Shown: in pieces, positions 32,115-43,843 of the stretch
Layout: each line of letters begins with the position of its first letter
Position numbering within the stretch: position 1 is the stretch's first letter
Source of the DNA: Calendula officinalis
Taxonomy: Eukaryota > Streptophyta > Magnoliopsida > Asterales > Asteraceae
Reading direction: 5' to 3'
DNA: 64,000 nucleotides
Assembly: GCA_963853835.1 (NCBI GenBank)
Contig: OY970820.1
Span: forward strand, 74,768,909-74,832,908
Notes under the pieces: model-generated
Told to the model about the DNA's origin: nothing
The model's database searches: none
The model's input: only the letters and a program-made list of their open reading frames with translations
Translations under genes and position numbers: made by a program

Positions 32115-32982
32115 TATATGCATACCTTACACCAGAGGAATCAAAACTATATGACAAAATGACCAAAACCAAAGAAAATGTTTAGGACTTGGTACAAGAG
32201 TCCGAGTACGGTCTTATTAGACCAGTGTCATTCATGACACCAACTAACACTTCAGTTTTTGTCAAATCAGTGACACGTCAGCTTATACTGTCATCACGAT
32301 CGATCGAAAGAACTTGTAAATCATTTCTAAACCCATATCATGTGTGTCTAAGAGGGAAGGAGGGATGGATAGAGAGATAGGATTATATACGTGTATCAAT
32401 TCCATAACAAAGTTGTATCAAGATCAAAACCTACAAATAGTTTCACCATTTATATACGTGTTAGACTGCGCGTAATGGGGTGGTCATCTGACGACCACGA
32501 CCCCTCTCCAAGGACATGTCCCTCTCGTTATACGACAACCGGCGATCATGACCCCCTCCAAGGATGCGTCCCTCCCATTATGCGACAGCCGGTGATTACG
32601 ACCCCCTTTTCTTTTTCCTTCAATTTAGTTGTACAGGTTACCAACGATGGTCACTCGTATATTATACATGGTGACTTGTACATTATGCATTGTTAGTGGT
32701 TCATGTATTAATTAAATCAATTTTAAGATTTGTTCAAACGTTTGTTCATCACTATAGGATTTAGTCATATGTTTATTTTCAAGGAGAAAAAAACTAATGT
32801 AACATTATAACCAAACTCAAATTTAGTCACCATTTCCAATACTTAGAGTCACATCTTGTGTGGATATGTATTTTGGAAAGGTCGCTAATTGAAGGCTGTA
32901 GTAGAATTTGGTGATCAAAGAAGTTTGGTCCGTGAGAAAATGTCTTTCCCAAACTTTTGTGGTGTTTGATACTACTTAAGAC
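32112..32982. other. Intergenic DNA with a short tandem repeat
   Basis: Bases 32491-32606 hold two and a partial copy of a roughly 55-bp unit with CGACC, CCAAGGA, GTCCCTC and CGACARCCGG blocks. The rest is AT-rich and no gene is supported. Confidence 0.5.
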
Positions 32983-33100
32983 GGCTTGGTATGGGACCAC
33001 GCTACACCGGCGTGGGGTGTGAGGTGGACAAGCCACGGCGTGGTCATGAAGAACAACACCGCCCCCAACGGCGTTGGGGTGCGGCGTGGGTGGAGAGGGG

Positions 33101-33786
33101 TAGGGGTGAACATGGTACGGTACCACACATATTTTCCTCATACCGTGTACCGTACCAATTATACTTGGTACACTAATCTAGCTACCAGTACCGTACCAAC
33201 TATACTTGGTACCAATTTGTTTGGCTACCAACAATCATGGTTAGTACGAATTGGTAATGGTATATACCAAGATGAGAAACTTATTTGAATTGTTACTAAA
33301 AACAAGTCATTTTTCTATACTATTATATTTGGTAATAAGTTACGTTAAATGTTATATAAACACTATCTACGATAAAGTACATTTTATGTAGTATTCTTGT
33401 CATAATACACTAGCTTGTAGCATTCCCGTTTGCTTCACACGCTTATTTATTAACATTATATATAAACATAATAACAAAAATGTTATATATTGATTGGTTA
33501 AGCCAAGAAGTTGTAACTTGAATGTTTTCATGTTATGATATCATATCTTGTGTTAAAAAATAATACATATGTAGTTTACCTTTCGCGAATTCTTCTAAAT
33601 AATATATATAAAAAAAATATTGGTTGGTACGGTACTACCATGGTATTTAAATTTTTGTACCATTACCGTACCATGATTACTTAATTGGTATGGTACTATG
33701 GCTACCAACATAATGGCTACCAACTATTCTTGGTATGGTTGGTAGCATGTTGGTTGGTTTTGTTTGGTACAAATTTGACACCCCTA
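33101..33786. mobile_element. hAT-type MITE nested in the Harbinger-type element
   Basis: Perfect 8-bp duplications GAGAGGGG (33093-33100, 33787-33794) flank inverted ends TAGGGGTG. Subterminal GGTACGGTACC palindromes recur near both ends. There is no coding capacity. It lies upstream of the Harbinger-type ORF. Confidence 0.85.
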
Positions 33787-33990
33787 GAGAGGGGCACAGA
33801 CAACGGCTGGAAACGGGCGTGGGAGGCTTATTTTGATCGGAAAGTAGCCATTGTACAACGGCTATATAGCCGTTACAATTAAATTATTATTTTTTAATTA
33901 TTTACCTATATATATTACACACTTTCACTCATTTTACACACACAATTAACCCATTTTACTCTCTACAAACTCCTATCTTCATACCTTACA

Positions 33991-35247
33991 ATGGATCCAC
34001 ACAACAATCCTCCACAAACGCCCAACCAACCTTCACAACAAAATATACCACCGAACCTAGGATTTGGTAGCTACGAGCCATATGTCAACATCCTAAGTTC
34101 CGGTGTTGTCCCACCTCCACAATTTTATCCACAAACCGCACCTCAATTTCAACTCCCTCAATTTCAAAAACCCCAATATTCACAAAATGTATCTCAATTT
34201 GCACCCACCGGCCAATATTTTCAACAACAAGAAATTCATCAACAAACCCAAACACAAGAACGACAAGCGGGGGGGAGCAAGCGAAAGGGGAAAGCGAAAG
34301 GGAAAGGGAAAAGGAAAGAAAAAGAGGTTGTTGAAGACGTTGGGGAAGAAGATGTGGAAGAAGACACACAACTTCCATGGACGGAAAAGGAGGAACTTGC
34401 ATTGTGCCGAGCTTGGTGTGCGACTTCTAAAAACGAGAAGGACGGGAATGGCATGAGAATTAAAAACTATTGGGAAGCCATTCTTTCTAAATTTCATAAC
34501 TTCCAGGGAGTCGCACCATACCGAAAAGACAATAGTCTTAGTAGCAAATGGCGTGACATAAACAACAAGGTTACAAAATTCAATGGTATATACAACAAAC
34601 TCTCGTCGGAAAGAAGTAGCGGAATGGCCGCGTTTGATGTTTTGGAGGCCGCCAAGAAACAATACAAAGTTGAAAAAAAGGGCCATGCTTTTGAGCTAGA
34701 TCGACATTGGTTGATTTTAAAAGAGGATCCAAAATGGATCGGCACAGTTACTAAAGATCAACAACAATCGAAGCGCTCAAAAAGTTCACAATCGGTTGAC
34801 GTTTCTGATGGTCGATCTCGTGTCGACCTTAATGCAGGGGACGACGAATTTCCCGATGACCTATTCGACGACATTGATGAAACCCCAACTCCTCTTGAAC
34901 GACCAATTGGAAGAGACAAGGCTAAACGAGCGGGTAGGCATGCGGCGGAAAAGGAAGCGAAGAGCAAGCATAGGGAAGAAATTCAAAAACGATTAAACGA
35001 GCACTTTGAGGCAACAAAAGAGCGCGTAGAGATGCGTTGTCAACAAGTTCAACTGGAACAAGAACGACGTCAGCAAGAGAGGGAGAAAGAAGAAAGAGAT
35101 ATGGCGCTTGCAACCGAACAAAGAATGATCAATAATTTGAATATTTTGAGTATGCAACCGCCGCCAGGCATGCTGCAAGAAGATCTTCAACATTTCCTAG
35201 CCGCGAAGAAAAGGGCTCGAAAAGCCATGAGCGAATTAGGATTGTAG
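33991..35247 (+). CDS. Harbinger-type ORF1: Myb/SANT-like DNA-binding protein with NAM-associated C-terminus
   Basis: An intact 418-codon frame. Residues 1-90 are Pro/Gln-rich, 91-115 a basic stretch (KGKAKGKGKRK), and about 128-210 a trihelix/SANT-like domain starting PWTEKEELALCRAW and including the conserved LSSKWRDI. Residues 290-418 form the charged helical region known as NAM-associated. Databases often mislabel such proteins 'glutathione S-transferase T3-like'. In PIF/Harbinger elements the Myb-like ORF1 product binds the termini and is needed with the transposase, which is missing here. A TATATATA run lies about 80 nt upstream of the ATG. The intact frame suggests recent activity or host use. 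Confidence 0.75.
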   Translation: MDPHNNPPQTPNQPSQQNIPPNLGFGSYEPYVNILSSGVVPPPQFYPQTAPQFQLPQFQKPQYSQNVSQFAPTGQYFQQQEIHQQTQTQERQAGGSKRKGKAKGKGKRKEKEVVEDVGEEDVEEDTQLPWTEKEELALCRAWCATSKNEKDGNGMRIKNYWEAILSKFHNFQGVAPYRKDNSLSSKWRDINNKVTKFNGIYNKLSSERSSGMAAFDVLEAAKKQYKVEKKGHAFELDRHWLILKEDPKWIGTVTKDQQQSKRSKSSQSVDVSDGRSRVDLNAGDDEFPDDLFDDIDETPTPLERPIGRDKAKRAGRHAAEKEAKSKHREEIQKRLNEHFEATKERVEMRCQQVQLEQERRQQEREKEERDMALATEQRMINNLNILSMQPPPGMLQEDLQHFLAAKKRARKAMSELGL

Positions 35248-35531
35248 TTTTTTTTTATTTTAAGTATTTTTAATTTTAAGTATTTGTATTTTTAATTTTA
35301 AGTATTTGTATTTTTAATTTAATGTATTGTTATTTTAATTTTAATAGAAGTTTAATATTATGTTTAAAAAATAAATGGAAAAGAAATGATGAGATTGAAA
35401 ATAAAATGGTGTGGTGTGGTGTGGTGGGTATTTCCACCAAATGATGTGGTGTGGTGGTGGTGTGGTGTATGACGTGGCGATGATGTGGCGGAAAAGGACA
35501 CCACCACATGTGGTGCCCATACCCACTAGCC

Positions 35532-36253
35532 TAAATATCACTTCGTTAGAAAAACATGTACACGCCATAAAGTAAGTGCCGTTATATATTAACTTTTAAT
35601 TAAGATCCTAATATTTTCTAAGTATAATAAGAACAAAAGATAAAGAACAAAAATAAGAATAAGAAAGGATAAACAAGAGAAGTATGTAAATACTTATGAA
35701 AGTGTTGATGTTTATTTGATTTATTCATTTCATGAGATATTTATACTAAAAGTTTTATCCTTGATTTTGCATATACATACAAATGAAAGGTAATTCAGTG
35801 AATATAGATTTGATGTAGATGACATGATATGTGCATCCATTTAATAATTTTGTGATTGCATATTCATAGTAAGAGCAAGTTATATATACATAGAAAAGTC
35901 TTTTACACAATTTCATAATTTGATTTGAACATTTAGACCAACGTCAATCTTGACGTAACTGACATCGTCAGTTTACATTAGCTCACACTTCAACTGACAA
36001 TCAACTGACATACTTATGTCATCTATACCTCTTCACACAAAATACCAAATTCCCTATTAAAATACCTTGAGCCCCACTAATTACCCATCTCCCATCTTCC
36101 TTAAATAACAAAGTTGAGCCCTCATTCCCAACCGACGAGGTATACCAATGATGAAGAATAAATTGATGTCGTTAGTTTACATCCACTAGCATCAGACCAT
36201 CAGTATTATATGACCAAATAAATAATAAAATTTAATAAGAACATAAACATATA
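35532..36253. other. AT-rich intergenic DNA
   Basis: No ORF, terminal repeat or motif recognised between the Harbinger-type element and the first Stowaway MITE. Confidence 0.4.
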
Positions 36254-36553
36254 CTTCCTCCGATTCAAAATAAGTGCTACGCTTTTACTTTTACGCTTTT
36301 TGATCCAAAATATTGTAATAGAGATTATGATAAATTAAAGGAGATAAATAGTGAAGAAATGTCTCACAATATAATCTTTAACTTTATTGAAGAAAGAGAA
36401 AGTAAATTAAGTAATCTTAATGATCTTTAAAAAGTTAAGTAAGGATAAAATGATAATTTTATATACAAAAATTTACCAAATAAGAAAAATGTAACATTTA
36501 TTTTGAATCATTCATATAGAAAAAGTGTAACACTTATTTTGAATTGGAGGAAG
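36254..36553. mobile_element. Stowaway MITE 1
   Basis: Inverted ends CTTCCTCCGATTCAAAATAAG and mirrored TTATTTTGAATTGGAGGAAG are flanked by TA on both sides (36252-36253, 36554-36555), as for Tc1/mariner-type MITEs. Its interior matches the split Stowaway at 42245-42416. Confidence 0.9.
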
Positions 36554-36721
36554 TACAATATAACCTACAATACAAAACATAAACATGCCTAACTACATAT
36601 AACTTACATTAGAAACACATTTAACTAAGAAAAATAATATTAATTCATACTATTTATATTTATTTTATTTTACTATTTATTTAAGATGATATATATAATA
36701 CATTAGTTTTATCTTATTATA

Positions 36722-37033
36722 CTTCCTCCGTATCAAAATAAGTGACACAAATTGGCTTATACATTTTTGAGGTAAAAGATTAAAGTAGAGGTTAAAATAG
36801 ATTTAAGTACATAGTTAGTTGAGAATGAGTCTCACTTTTCTTGAATAAAGTGATATTAATGAGTTTTAAAGGTAAAAATAAGGGTATAAGGGTAATTTCA
36901 CTTTATTAAAGTGAATAGTTAGTGAGTATGAGTCCTACAATTTTTACCAAATAAGGAAAATTTTTAAAGTGTGTCACTTATTTTGATACACCCCAAAATA
37001 AAAAGTGTGTCACTTATTTTAATACGGAGGAAG
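36722..37033. mobile_element. Stowaway MITE 2
   Basis: Ends CTTCCTCCGTATCAAAATAAG and mirrored AATACGGAGGAAG are flanked by TA. Related to, but diverged from, MITE 1. Confidence 0.9.
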
Positions 37034-37147
37034 TATCATATATTTTAAGTTTAATTTTAACATTTATCTTAATAAGTAAGGACGCACTATTATCATTTCT
37101 CGACATGATATGTAACATGTGTTGTAGTTATCTATATTTGTCAAATA

Positions 37148-37405
37148 CTCCCTCCGTCCCTAAATAAAGTTCCCATTTGCCCTTCAAGTTTTGTCCCTAA
37201 ATAAAGTTCCCATTTCTCAAACATAAGGGGCCCACTTAATATAATAATATTATTATCAATACTTTCACCACTAACTATCTCTTAAAACACTTTCTCTCTC
37301 CAATCAAACCTTATATTTTAATCAAAAGTAATACCAAATACCCCACCACTAACTATCTTCTAAAATGTTGTGCCCAACACAAATGGGATTTAGGGACGGA
37401 GGGAG
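37148..37405. mobile_element. Stowaway MITE 3
   Basis: Ends CTCCCTCCGTCCCTAAAT and mirrored ATTTAGGGACGGAGGGAG are flanked by TA. It ends about 260 bp before the FtsH ATG, so it probably lies in that promoter. Confidence 0.9.
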
Positions 37406-37662
37406 TATTATTTTATCTATTGTCTCTAGAAAAACATGAGAACGTATGCCGAAATTTCGATGGTCACAAATGTATAATCTTCTTCAACCTCCGTCCTCTA
37501 CAAACTACAATAATTCCAATCCTGATCCATACCCAAACCAAATTTCACCATCTTCCCCAATTAAGTAGCAAACACGCTCTATATTAACTTTTCTATTAAG
37601 TTTTTTCTGGATTTCAGTTCCAATTCCAATTTCAGCGGCACCTTAATTTGGACAACCATAAC

Positions 37663-40600
37663 ATGGCAGCTCTTGAAACGCTACGACCGATAATTCACGG
37701 TCAAATTCAAGTAAACTATTCGAATTTCAATCCAAAACATTTATACAGGAACACTTCTTTCGGCGATAGATTTCGTGCTCTACACGAAAAATCGAATGTT
37801 TTCGTCACAAAATCATCGCTATCGTCATCCGTTCGCCCAGCGAACAATTTGTATAGAGAATCTAGGGCTTCCAATATGTTGGGAGGAGGGTTAGGGTTTC
37901 TGAAGATGAATCAAAGTTATAGAAGACCGATTAAATTAGGTGTTAATAATAGCTCGTGCGAACATGATACAGAATCGTCAGGGGAAAAAGGTGAAAAAGA
38001 GAGCAATAAAGTGAGTAAGAAAGGAGATAAAGGGGAGAAGAAGGGAAAGAGTGGGTGGGGGTGGGGCAAAGGTGGTGGTGGGAAGTGGCGGTGGCAACCG
38101 ATAATTCAGGCGCAAGAAATTGGTGTATTACTGTTGCAATTAGGGATTGTTATGTTCGTCATGAGGTTGCTCCGGCCAGGTCTACCGTTGCCGGGGACGG
38201 AGCCTAGGGTTCCGACCACATTTGTGAGTGTGCCGTATAGCGATTTCTTGAGTAAAGTTAGTAGTAATCAGGTGCAAAAGGTGGAGGTTGATGGCGTTCA
38301 TATAATGTTTAAGCTGAAGCAAGAACAGAGCATTTCAGAGAGTGAAATGAGTAGCAGCAGTATAAGCAAATTGCAGGATTCAGAGCTGTTATTGAGGACT
38401 GTAACACCTACAAAGAGGATTGTGTATACAACAACACGCCCTAATGATATCAAGACTCCTTATGAAAAGATGCTCGAAAATGATGTGGAATTTGGGTCTC
38501 CTGATAAGAGATCTGGTGGGTTCTTGAACTCTGCTTTGGTAAGTTAAGCTGATTTTATGTAGACAAACACATTTATTAATGCTTGCAGTTTAATTGTAAT
38601 TTAATGCTAATGTTCGATTAGCTGCATTGATTAAATACTATTATCTTACTAATTTTTGCAGATAGCATTGTTTTACGTTGCTGTATTAGCAGGGCTACTT
38701 AACCGTTTCCCATTAAACTTCTCTCAGGTAATTAATTACTTGTTCACATGTTACAGTTAGCTTTCTGAATGATCGATTAATCACATGCTTTCATTTACAG
38801 AACACTACTGGTCAACTAAGAAACCGTAAATCAGGTGGTTCTGGTGGATCAAAAGTGTCTGAACCCATCACATTTTCTGATGTTGCTGGTGTTGATGAAG
38901 CCAAAGAGGAACTCGAGGAAATTGTAGTAAGTTCATAATCCATATGTATATTTAATTCCAATAACTCCTTCTAATTTGCTGTTTCTAATTTTCTTAAATC
39001 AAATGAATCAGGAATTTCTCAGAAATCCAGACCGATATACACGCCTCGGTGCTCGCCCTCCTCGAGGTGTCCTTCTGGTGAGTTCAGATGTCTTACTAGT
39101 TTATGAATCTATCGATTTTGATTCTTTCTTTTTTTTTTAAAATAAATATTTAATTTAATTTGTGAAATAGGTTGGTCTTCCTGGGACAGGTAAGACACTG
39201 TTGGCAAAAGCTGTAGCAGGGGAAGCTGAAGTACCGTTTATTAGTTGTTCTGCAAGTGAATTTGTTGAACTCTATGTGGGTATGGGAGCATCACGTGTTC
39301 GTGATCTATTTGCAAGGGCAAAAAAGGAAGCACCATCAATCATATTTATAGACGAGGTTTTAATCTTAGCCTTCTAAAATACGTGTCTATGTATATATAT
39401 ATGTATGTATCTAATTGTTTTTTTTTCCTTTGCAGATTGATGCTGTAGCCAAGAGTCGTGATGGTAGGTTCCGCATTGTTAGCAATGATGAGAGAGAACA
39501 AACTTTGAACCAATTGCTCACCGTAAGATGTTAATAACTATTTTTTTATTAGTATATATTCTGATAATGTTTTATTAAAAAAATAATATGTTGCAGGAAA
39601 TGGATGGTTTTGATAGTAATTCAGCTGTAATTGTGCTTGGAGCAACTAACCGTGCTGATGTGTTAGATCCAGCCCTTCGTCGACCAGGGAGATTTGATCG
39701 TGTGGTTATGGTTTGTCTTCTTTTTCTTTTTGGTATTTATCTCTCTAATTGTTTATATTTTTGTTCTCTCTTGAAAAAAAACAATTTACATGTCTTTAAT
39801 TGTGTTTTTTCAGGTAGAAACACCTGATCGGGTTGGCAGACAAGCTATTTTAAATGTTCATGTTTCTAAGAAAGAACTCCCGTTAGCAGAAGATGTTGAT
39901 CTTGACAAAATTGCTTCCATGACCACTGGTTTCACCGGGTAATTATACTCAAAACAATTTAGTTCACGAATATAATTTTCACATGTTCAATTTTTATTCC
40001 TATTTAACACTTGATTTTTTTTTTATAATTTGGACATGCAGGGCAGACCTTGCAAATTTGGTAAACGAAGCTGCTTTGTTGGCTGGAAGACAAAGTAAAC
40101 TGGTTGTGGAGAAAATGGATTTCATCCATGCAGTAGAACGTTCAATTGCTGTAATTCTCTACTTTACACCCGTTGATTGTGCTTCTAGAACATTTTTTAA
40201 TAAAATCTGTTTTTGTTTGGTGATAATATAACAGGGGATCGAAAAGAAAACAGCTAAATTACAAGGTAGTGAAAAAGCAGTAGTTGCGCGCCATGAAGCT
40301 GGTCATGCAGTTGTGGGGACCGCTGTTTCCAAACTTCTTAAAGGACAACCGAGGGTTGAGGTAAAACACTTCATTTCAAATTCCAATCATTAAAATATTC
40401 ATAAATATAATAATTAATTAAAAATATTTAATTTCAGAAACTAAGCATATTGCCGAGGTCAGGCGGTGCTCTAGGGTTTACCTACACTCCTCCAACAACC
40501 GAGGACAGATATTTGCTTTTTGTGGACGAATTAAGGGGGCGTTTGGTTACACTTCTGGGAGGCCGTGCTGCTGAAGAAATTGTATATTCGGGCCGTGTGT

Positions 40601-41188
40601 CAACAGGTGCACTTGATGACATAAGGCGGGCCACAGATATGGCTTACAAAGCTATTGCTGAATACGGGCTTAATCCCACCATTGGCCCGATTTCATTGTC
40701 CACACTTTCAAATGGCGGTATGGATGATTCTAGTGGAGCTGGGTTTGGAAGGGATCAGGTTTCTTTCTCTTTCTCATATATAAATAATTAAATATATATT
40801 TTTTAAAGTTCTAACATTTTATATTATTATAATAATAATGATATAGGGGCATCTAGTGGATCTTGTTCAAAGAGAAGTTAAGTTGATGCTTCAATCTGCT
40901 TTAGATGTAGCGCTTTCTGTGATGCGTGCTAATCCCACTGTTTTGGAGGGACTTGGTGCCTATCTTGAAGGTAATGCTTTATTTTTTTTCGTATTTTTAA
41001 TGTTTTTATTTTTTTCTAAAGATTCTTTTGGGGCACTTGTAGAAAAAGAGAAAGTTGAAGGGGAAGAGTTGCAAGAGTGGTTAAAGTTGGTGGTTGCCCC
41101 TGAAGAACTTGCTGATTTTGTTAACGGCGAACAGGGGACGTTTCTCCCGTTACAGTCGGGAGCACCTGAATTAAAACAACTACTGTAA
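37663..41188 (+). CDS. FTSH9: ATP-dependent zinc metalloprotease FTSH 7/9-like, chloroplastic
   Basis: Thirteen exons join in frame: 37663-38538, 38662-38727, 38801-38926, 39012-39077, 39171-39356, 39436-39522, 39597-39710, 39814-39938, 40042-40150, 40235-40360, 40438-40758, 40847-40970, 41043-41188, giving 823 residues; all introns are GT-AG. A transit-type N-terminus is followed by a Gly/Trp/Lys-rich segment, a membrane helix (LLLQLGIVMFVMRLL), a second hydrophobic stretch in exon 2, then the AAA+ domain: Walker A GLPGTGKT, Walker B FIDEIDA, and arginine-finger region ALRRPGRFD. The zinc-binding HEAGH is in exon 10. Sequence and length fit the FTSH7/FTSH9 pair of chloroplast proteases, which use ATP to pull membrane proteins into a hexameric protease chamber. 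FTSH7 and FTSH9 cannot be told apart here. The last intron is short and stop-free. Confidence 0.93.
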
Positions 41189-41754
41189 CAACAAGTTCAT
41201 AGACACAATCATTTAACTTTTGTATATTTAAAAACAGTCGGGTAATTTAGGTATAACATATACATGCTCTGTAGTTGCAAATTCTTGGATATATTATATT
41301 TTTTTATTTTCTGTCGATTTTTAGCCAATCCCAGCTAGTAGGGAATGAAAGGCATATATCACACCTTTGTAATTTTCTGTGACTTTTTAACAGTAAAATT
41401 AAAAGCTTCATGTTGATTAAATTTGTGGTGCCATAAGTACCCTCTTTTGATCAATTTATTCTGTGATCGTGCAACAACAAAAATATCAATTTCTTCAAAG
41501 GGTATGATGGAGACAATATTTTTTTAGTTTTAATCAGCTGTGTGATCGTGACACAGTGAAGTGCAAAGTTGTTTATTGTTCATGAATCATGAAAGCAACA
41601 CAAAAAGAAAAAAGTTCTGTGTAATTTAGTAGTTACTACTAGATTCCAGGTAAGTTCTTCATTGTAGCTTTTAGGTCATCCAAATCAATGAAATATCATT
41701 TAGATTTTAATTGTGTCATGTCAGCTTTGCAACTTATTTCCACATCACTGCAAT
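41189..41754. other. FtsH 3' flank
   Basis: The first 200 bases probably hold the 3' UTR and polyadenylation region. No further gene was recognised before the hAT-like element at 41755. Confidence 0.45.
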
Positions 41755-42416
41755 TAGACATGACAAATCAGACACGACAACTTGATATGAACCCGACACA
41801 AAATTAGTGGGTTTGGGTTAGAAGTTTCAACACGTTTAAGTAAACGGGTTGACTCGACACGACACGAAAGTTAAACGGGCTGGGTTAGTGTCAATATATT
41901 CAACTTGAGGGTAACCCGAATCACCCGTTTATGAATGTATATGTTTTAATAAATTATATATTTTTAAATTTTTAAATATATTATATATAAGGGGAAAGTG
42001 AGTGTGTGGATGTCACGTACCTAAGGTTAGGTGTGTAACCACCTATAACTACATAGTTTTGGCTAAAAAAATATTCGAAACTGTTATTTTTACAATATCT
42101 TATCATTTTCCCATCATATTAGAACATTTAGATAATATAAAAACATCAACTCAACACCATTTCAAGTATATGACATGTGTTCAATATAAACACCATTTCA
42201 ATAATATGAAACTTCACTCACCAATTCAACAAAATCATAATTAATAAGATAATTGATGATAATTAGTGAAGAAGGGTCCCACGATATAATCTTTGGCTTT
42301 GTTGAAGAAAGAGAAAGTAAATTATGTGGCAATCTTAATGATGTTTAATAAAGTTAAGTAAGGATAAAATGATAATTATATATACAAAAATTTACTAAAT
42401 AAGGAAAGTGTACCAC

Positions 42417-43408
42417 TGTTAGTCCCGTAATAGATGGAATATAATACCTATACGCTTTCACTGACCAATTTAAGTTTATGGAGACACTCAATACTTTTTA
42501 AACTTTTCTTTATTAATCAATAATTGATACAATAAAGATGCAAGCAGTTTGCGGAATAACTAAGAACAATCCTAACTAAACTGCTTGCATGTGATAGACA
42601 ACAACAGATATTATCTAAGATAAGTTTATGATCAACAAATGATCAAGCACAAGACCAGACACTTTCGTTGTACATATTCAATTCTTGAATCAGACAACTA
42701 GAGTTAACTGGTGGTTTACACTCTGCTCAAAGGAATAAAGTTCTGGAGTAAATTCAGCAGCGTGTAACCTTGTTAGGTGCACACCGGAATCGATCGTCTA
42801 AGTCCTCAATTTATATCATTGGGAAACGTAGAGCCAAAGGAATGAACGATCAATTCCACGTATGAGAATTCCGTTGGTACAGATGATATATCATGGGACA
42901 CGCACAACTAACGGAATTATGACAGTACTTTATGTCGTCTTGTGATCGCTGATATCTTCTAGAAGATTTGCAAGATACTCCCATAATCAGCGATGCACAA
43001 ACTTGTGCGTTACTTGTCTCTTTCTGTGACGCTGAAGCTTCCAGCCTAAGTACACTTCAGGTGGCCATGAGATTTCGGATACTCATGCTTCTTCAGTCGG
43101 CCTTCAGCTTCAGTGACCTTCACTAAGAGTTTTGCTTAGAGAAGTATCTGTTCAATGGTTCAGCGTTTTGTCCCTTGCGTTAAACCTGTTACACTATCTG
43201 ATCTGTTGATCAGTATCTGATTCCGCACGGGGAACTGATCGTTGTTTCAGATAGTGATCAGATAGTGTAACTGGGTAGCTGAAATCCGAACAGATCAGAT
43301 ACAGTTGCCCACAATCTGAGGAACAAATCCTCAGATTGTCTTCTAACTATTTGCCTTTTTGTCTTCATTAAATCTCCTCAGTGGGGGATGCTTTTCAGCG
43401 ACCCAACA
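42417..43408 (-). repeat. Element D 3' LTR
   Basis: Complete copy, starting TGTTAGTCCCG and ending GCGACCCAACA on the plus strand. It contains inverted copies of ATCTGATC-type words near 43195-43300 that could fold. Confidence 0.88.
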
Positions 43409-43421
43409 ATCTCCCCCTTTT
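43409..43421 (-). other. Element D polypurine tract
   Basis: AAAAGGGGGAGAT on the minus strand directly precedes the 3' LTR, the same motif as in element A. Confidence 0.75.
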
Positions 43422-43843
43422 GATGTAGACAAATAGTTAGGCAACTCCCCCTAAATATGTGAAGGTTTTATATTTAACCTTGAATATTTTTCACAATTCA
43501 AAGGGTCTTCGACGTACCTAGAAAACATTACAATATGTGGTGATCTGATAAAATCTGATCACATTACATCTTATAACTCATGTTTTTTTTTTTTGAGTTT
43601 TTCTAAGTATTTAGCAAGCAAATAAACTCAGGTATGTCAAAATCATCATCATTGATTGATGATGTTCATTCATCACCAAAAGATTTAGCAAAATAAACAG
43701 CATAAATGTAAATTGTTTTGGGGTGTATGCAGAAAAGTAAATTGTTTTAAGGATTACAGACCATTGTTTTAAAACATAATCAAAATAAAATTTTTAAACC
43801 ACCGGTCTTCTTTCACCGGTGCCTCCCATCATTCTCCAGTGAA

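Larger units (their letters stand above)
32983..35531 (+). mobile_element. Harbinger-type DNA transposon carrying only the Myb/SANT ORF
   Basis: The left end (GGCTTGGTATGGGACCAC) and the right end reversed (GGCTAGTGGGTATGGGCACC) are imperfect inverted repeats. Just inside the right end lies a GGTGTGGTGTGGTG tract that recurs at 60329-60695. The only gene is the Myb/SANT-type protein at 33991-35247; the DDE transposase expected as second ORF of PIF/Harbinger elements is absent. A hAT MITE is nested at 33101-33786. TAA occurs three bases outside the left end and directly after the right end, a possible but imperfect duplication. Confidence 0.65.

Noticed and set aside
31953..32162. Plus-strand frame with an Ile-Tyr repeat
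   Set aside because: Translation of a TA microsatellite.
34085..35193. Several frames overlapping the Harbinger-type ORF
   Set aside because: The Myb/SANT frame is recognisable and continuous; the others are its shadows.
37648..37662. Start of the FtsH protein at 37648
   Set aside because: That codon is TTG; the first ATG in frame is at 37663 and gives a typical start.
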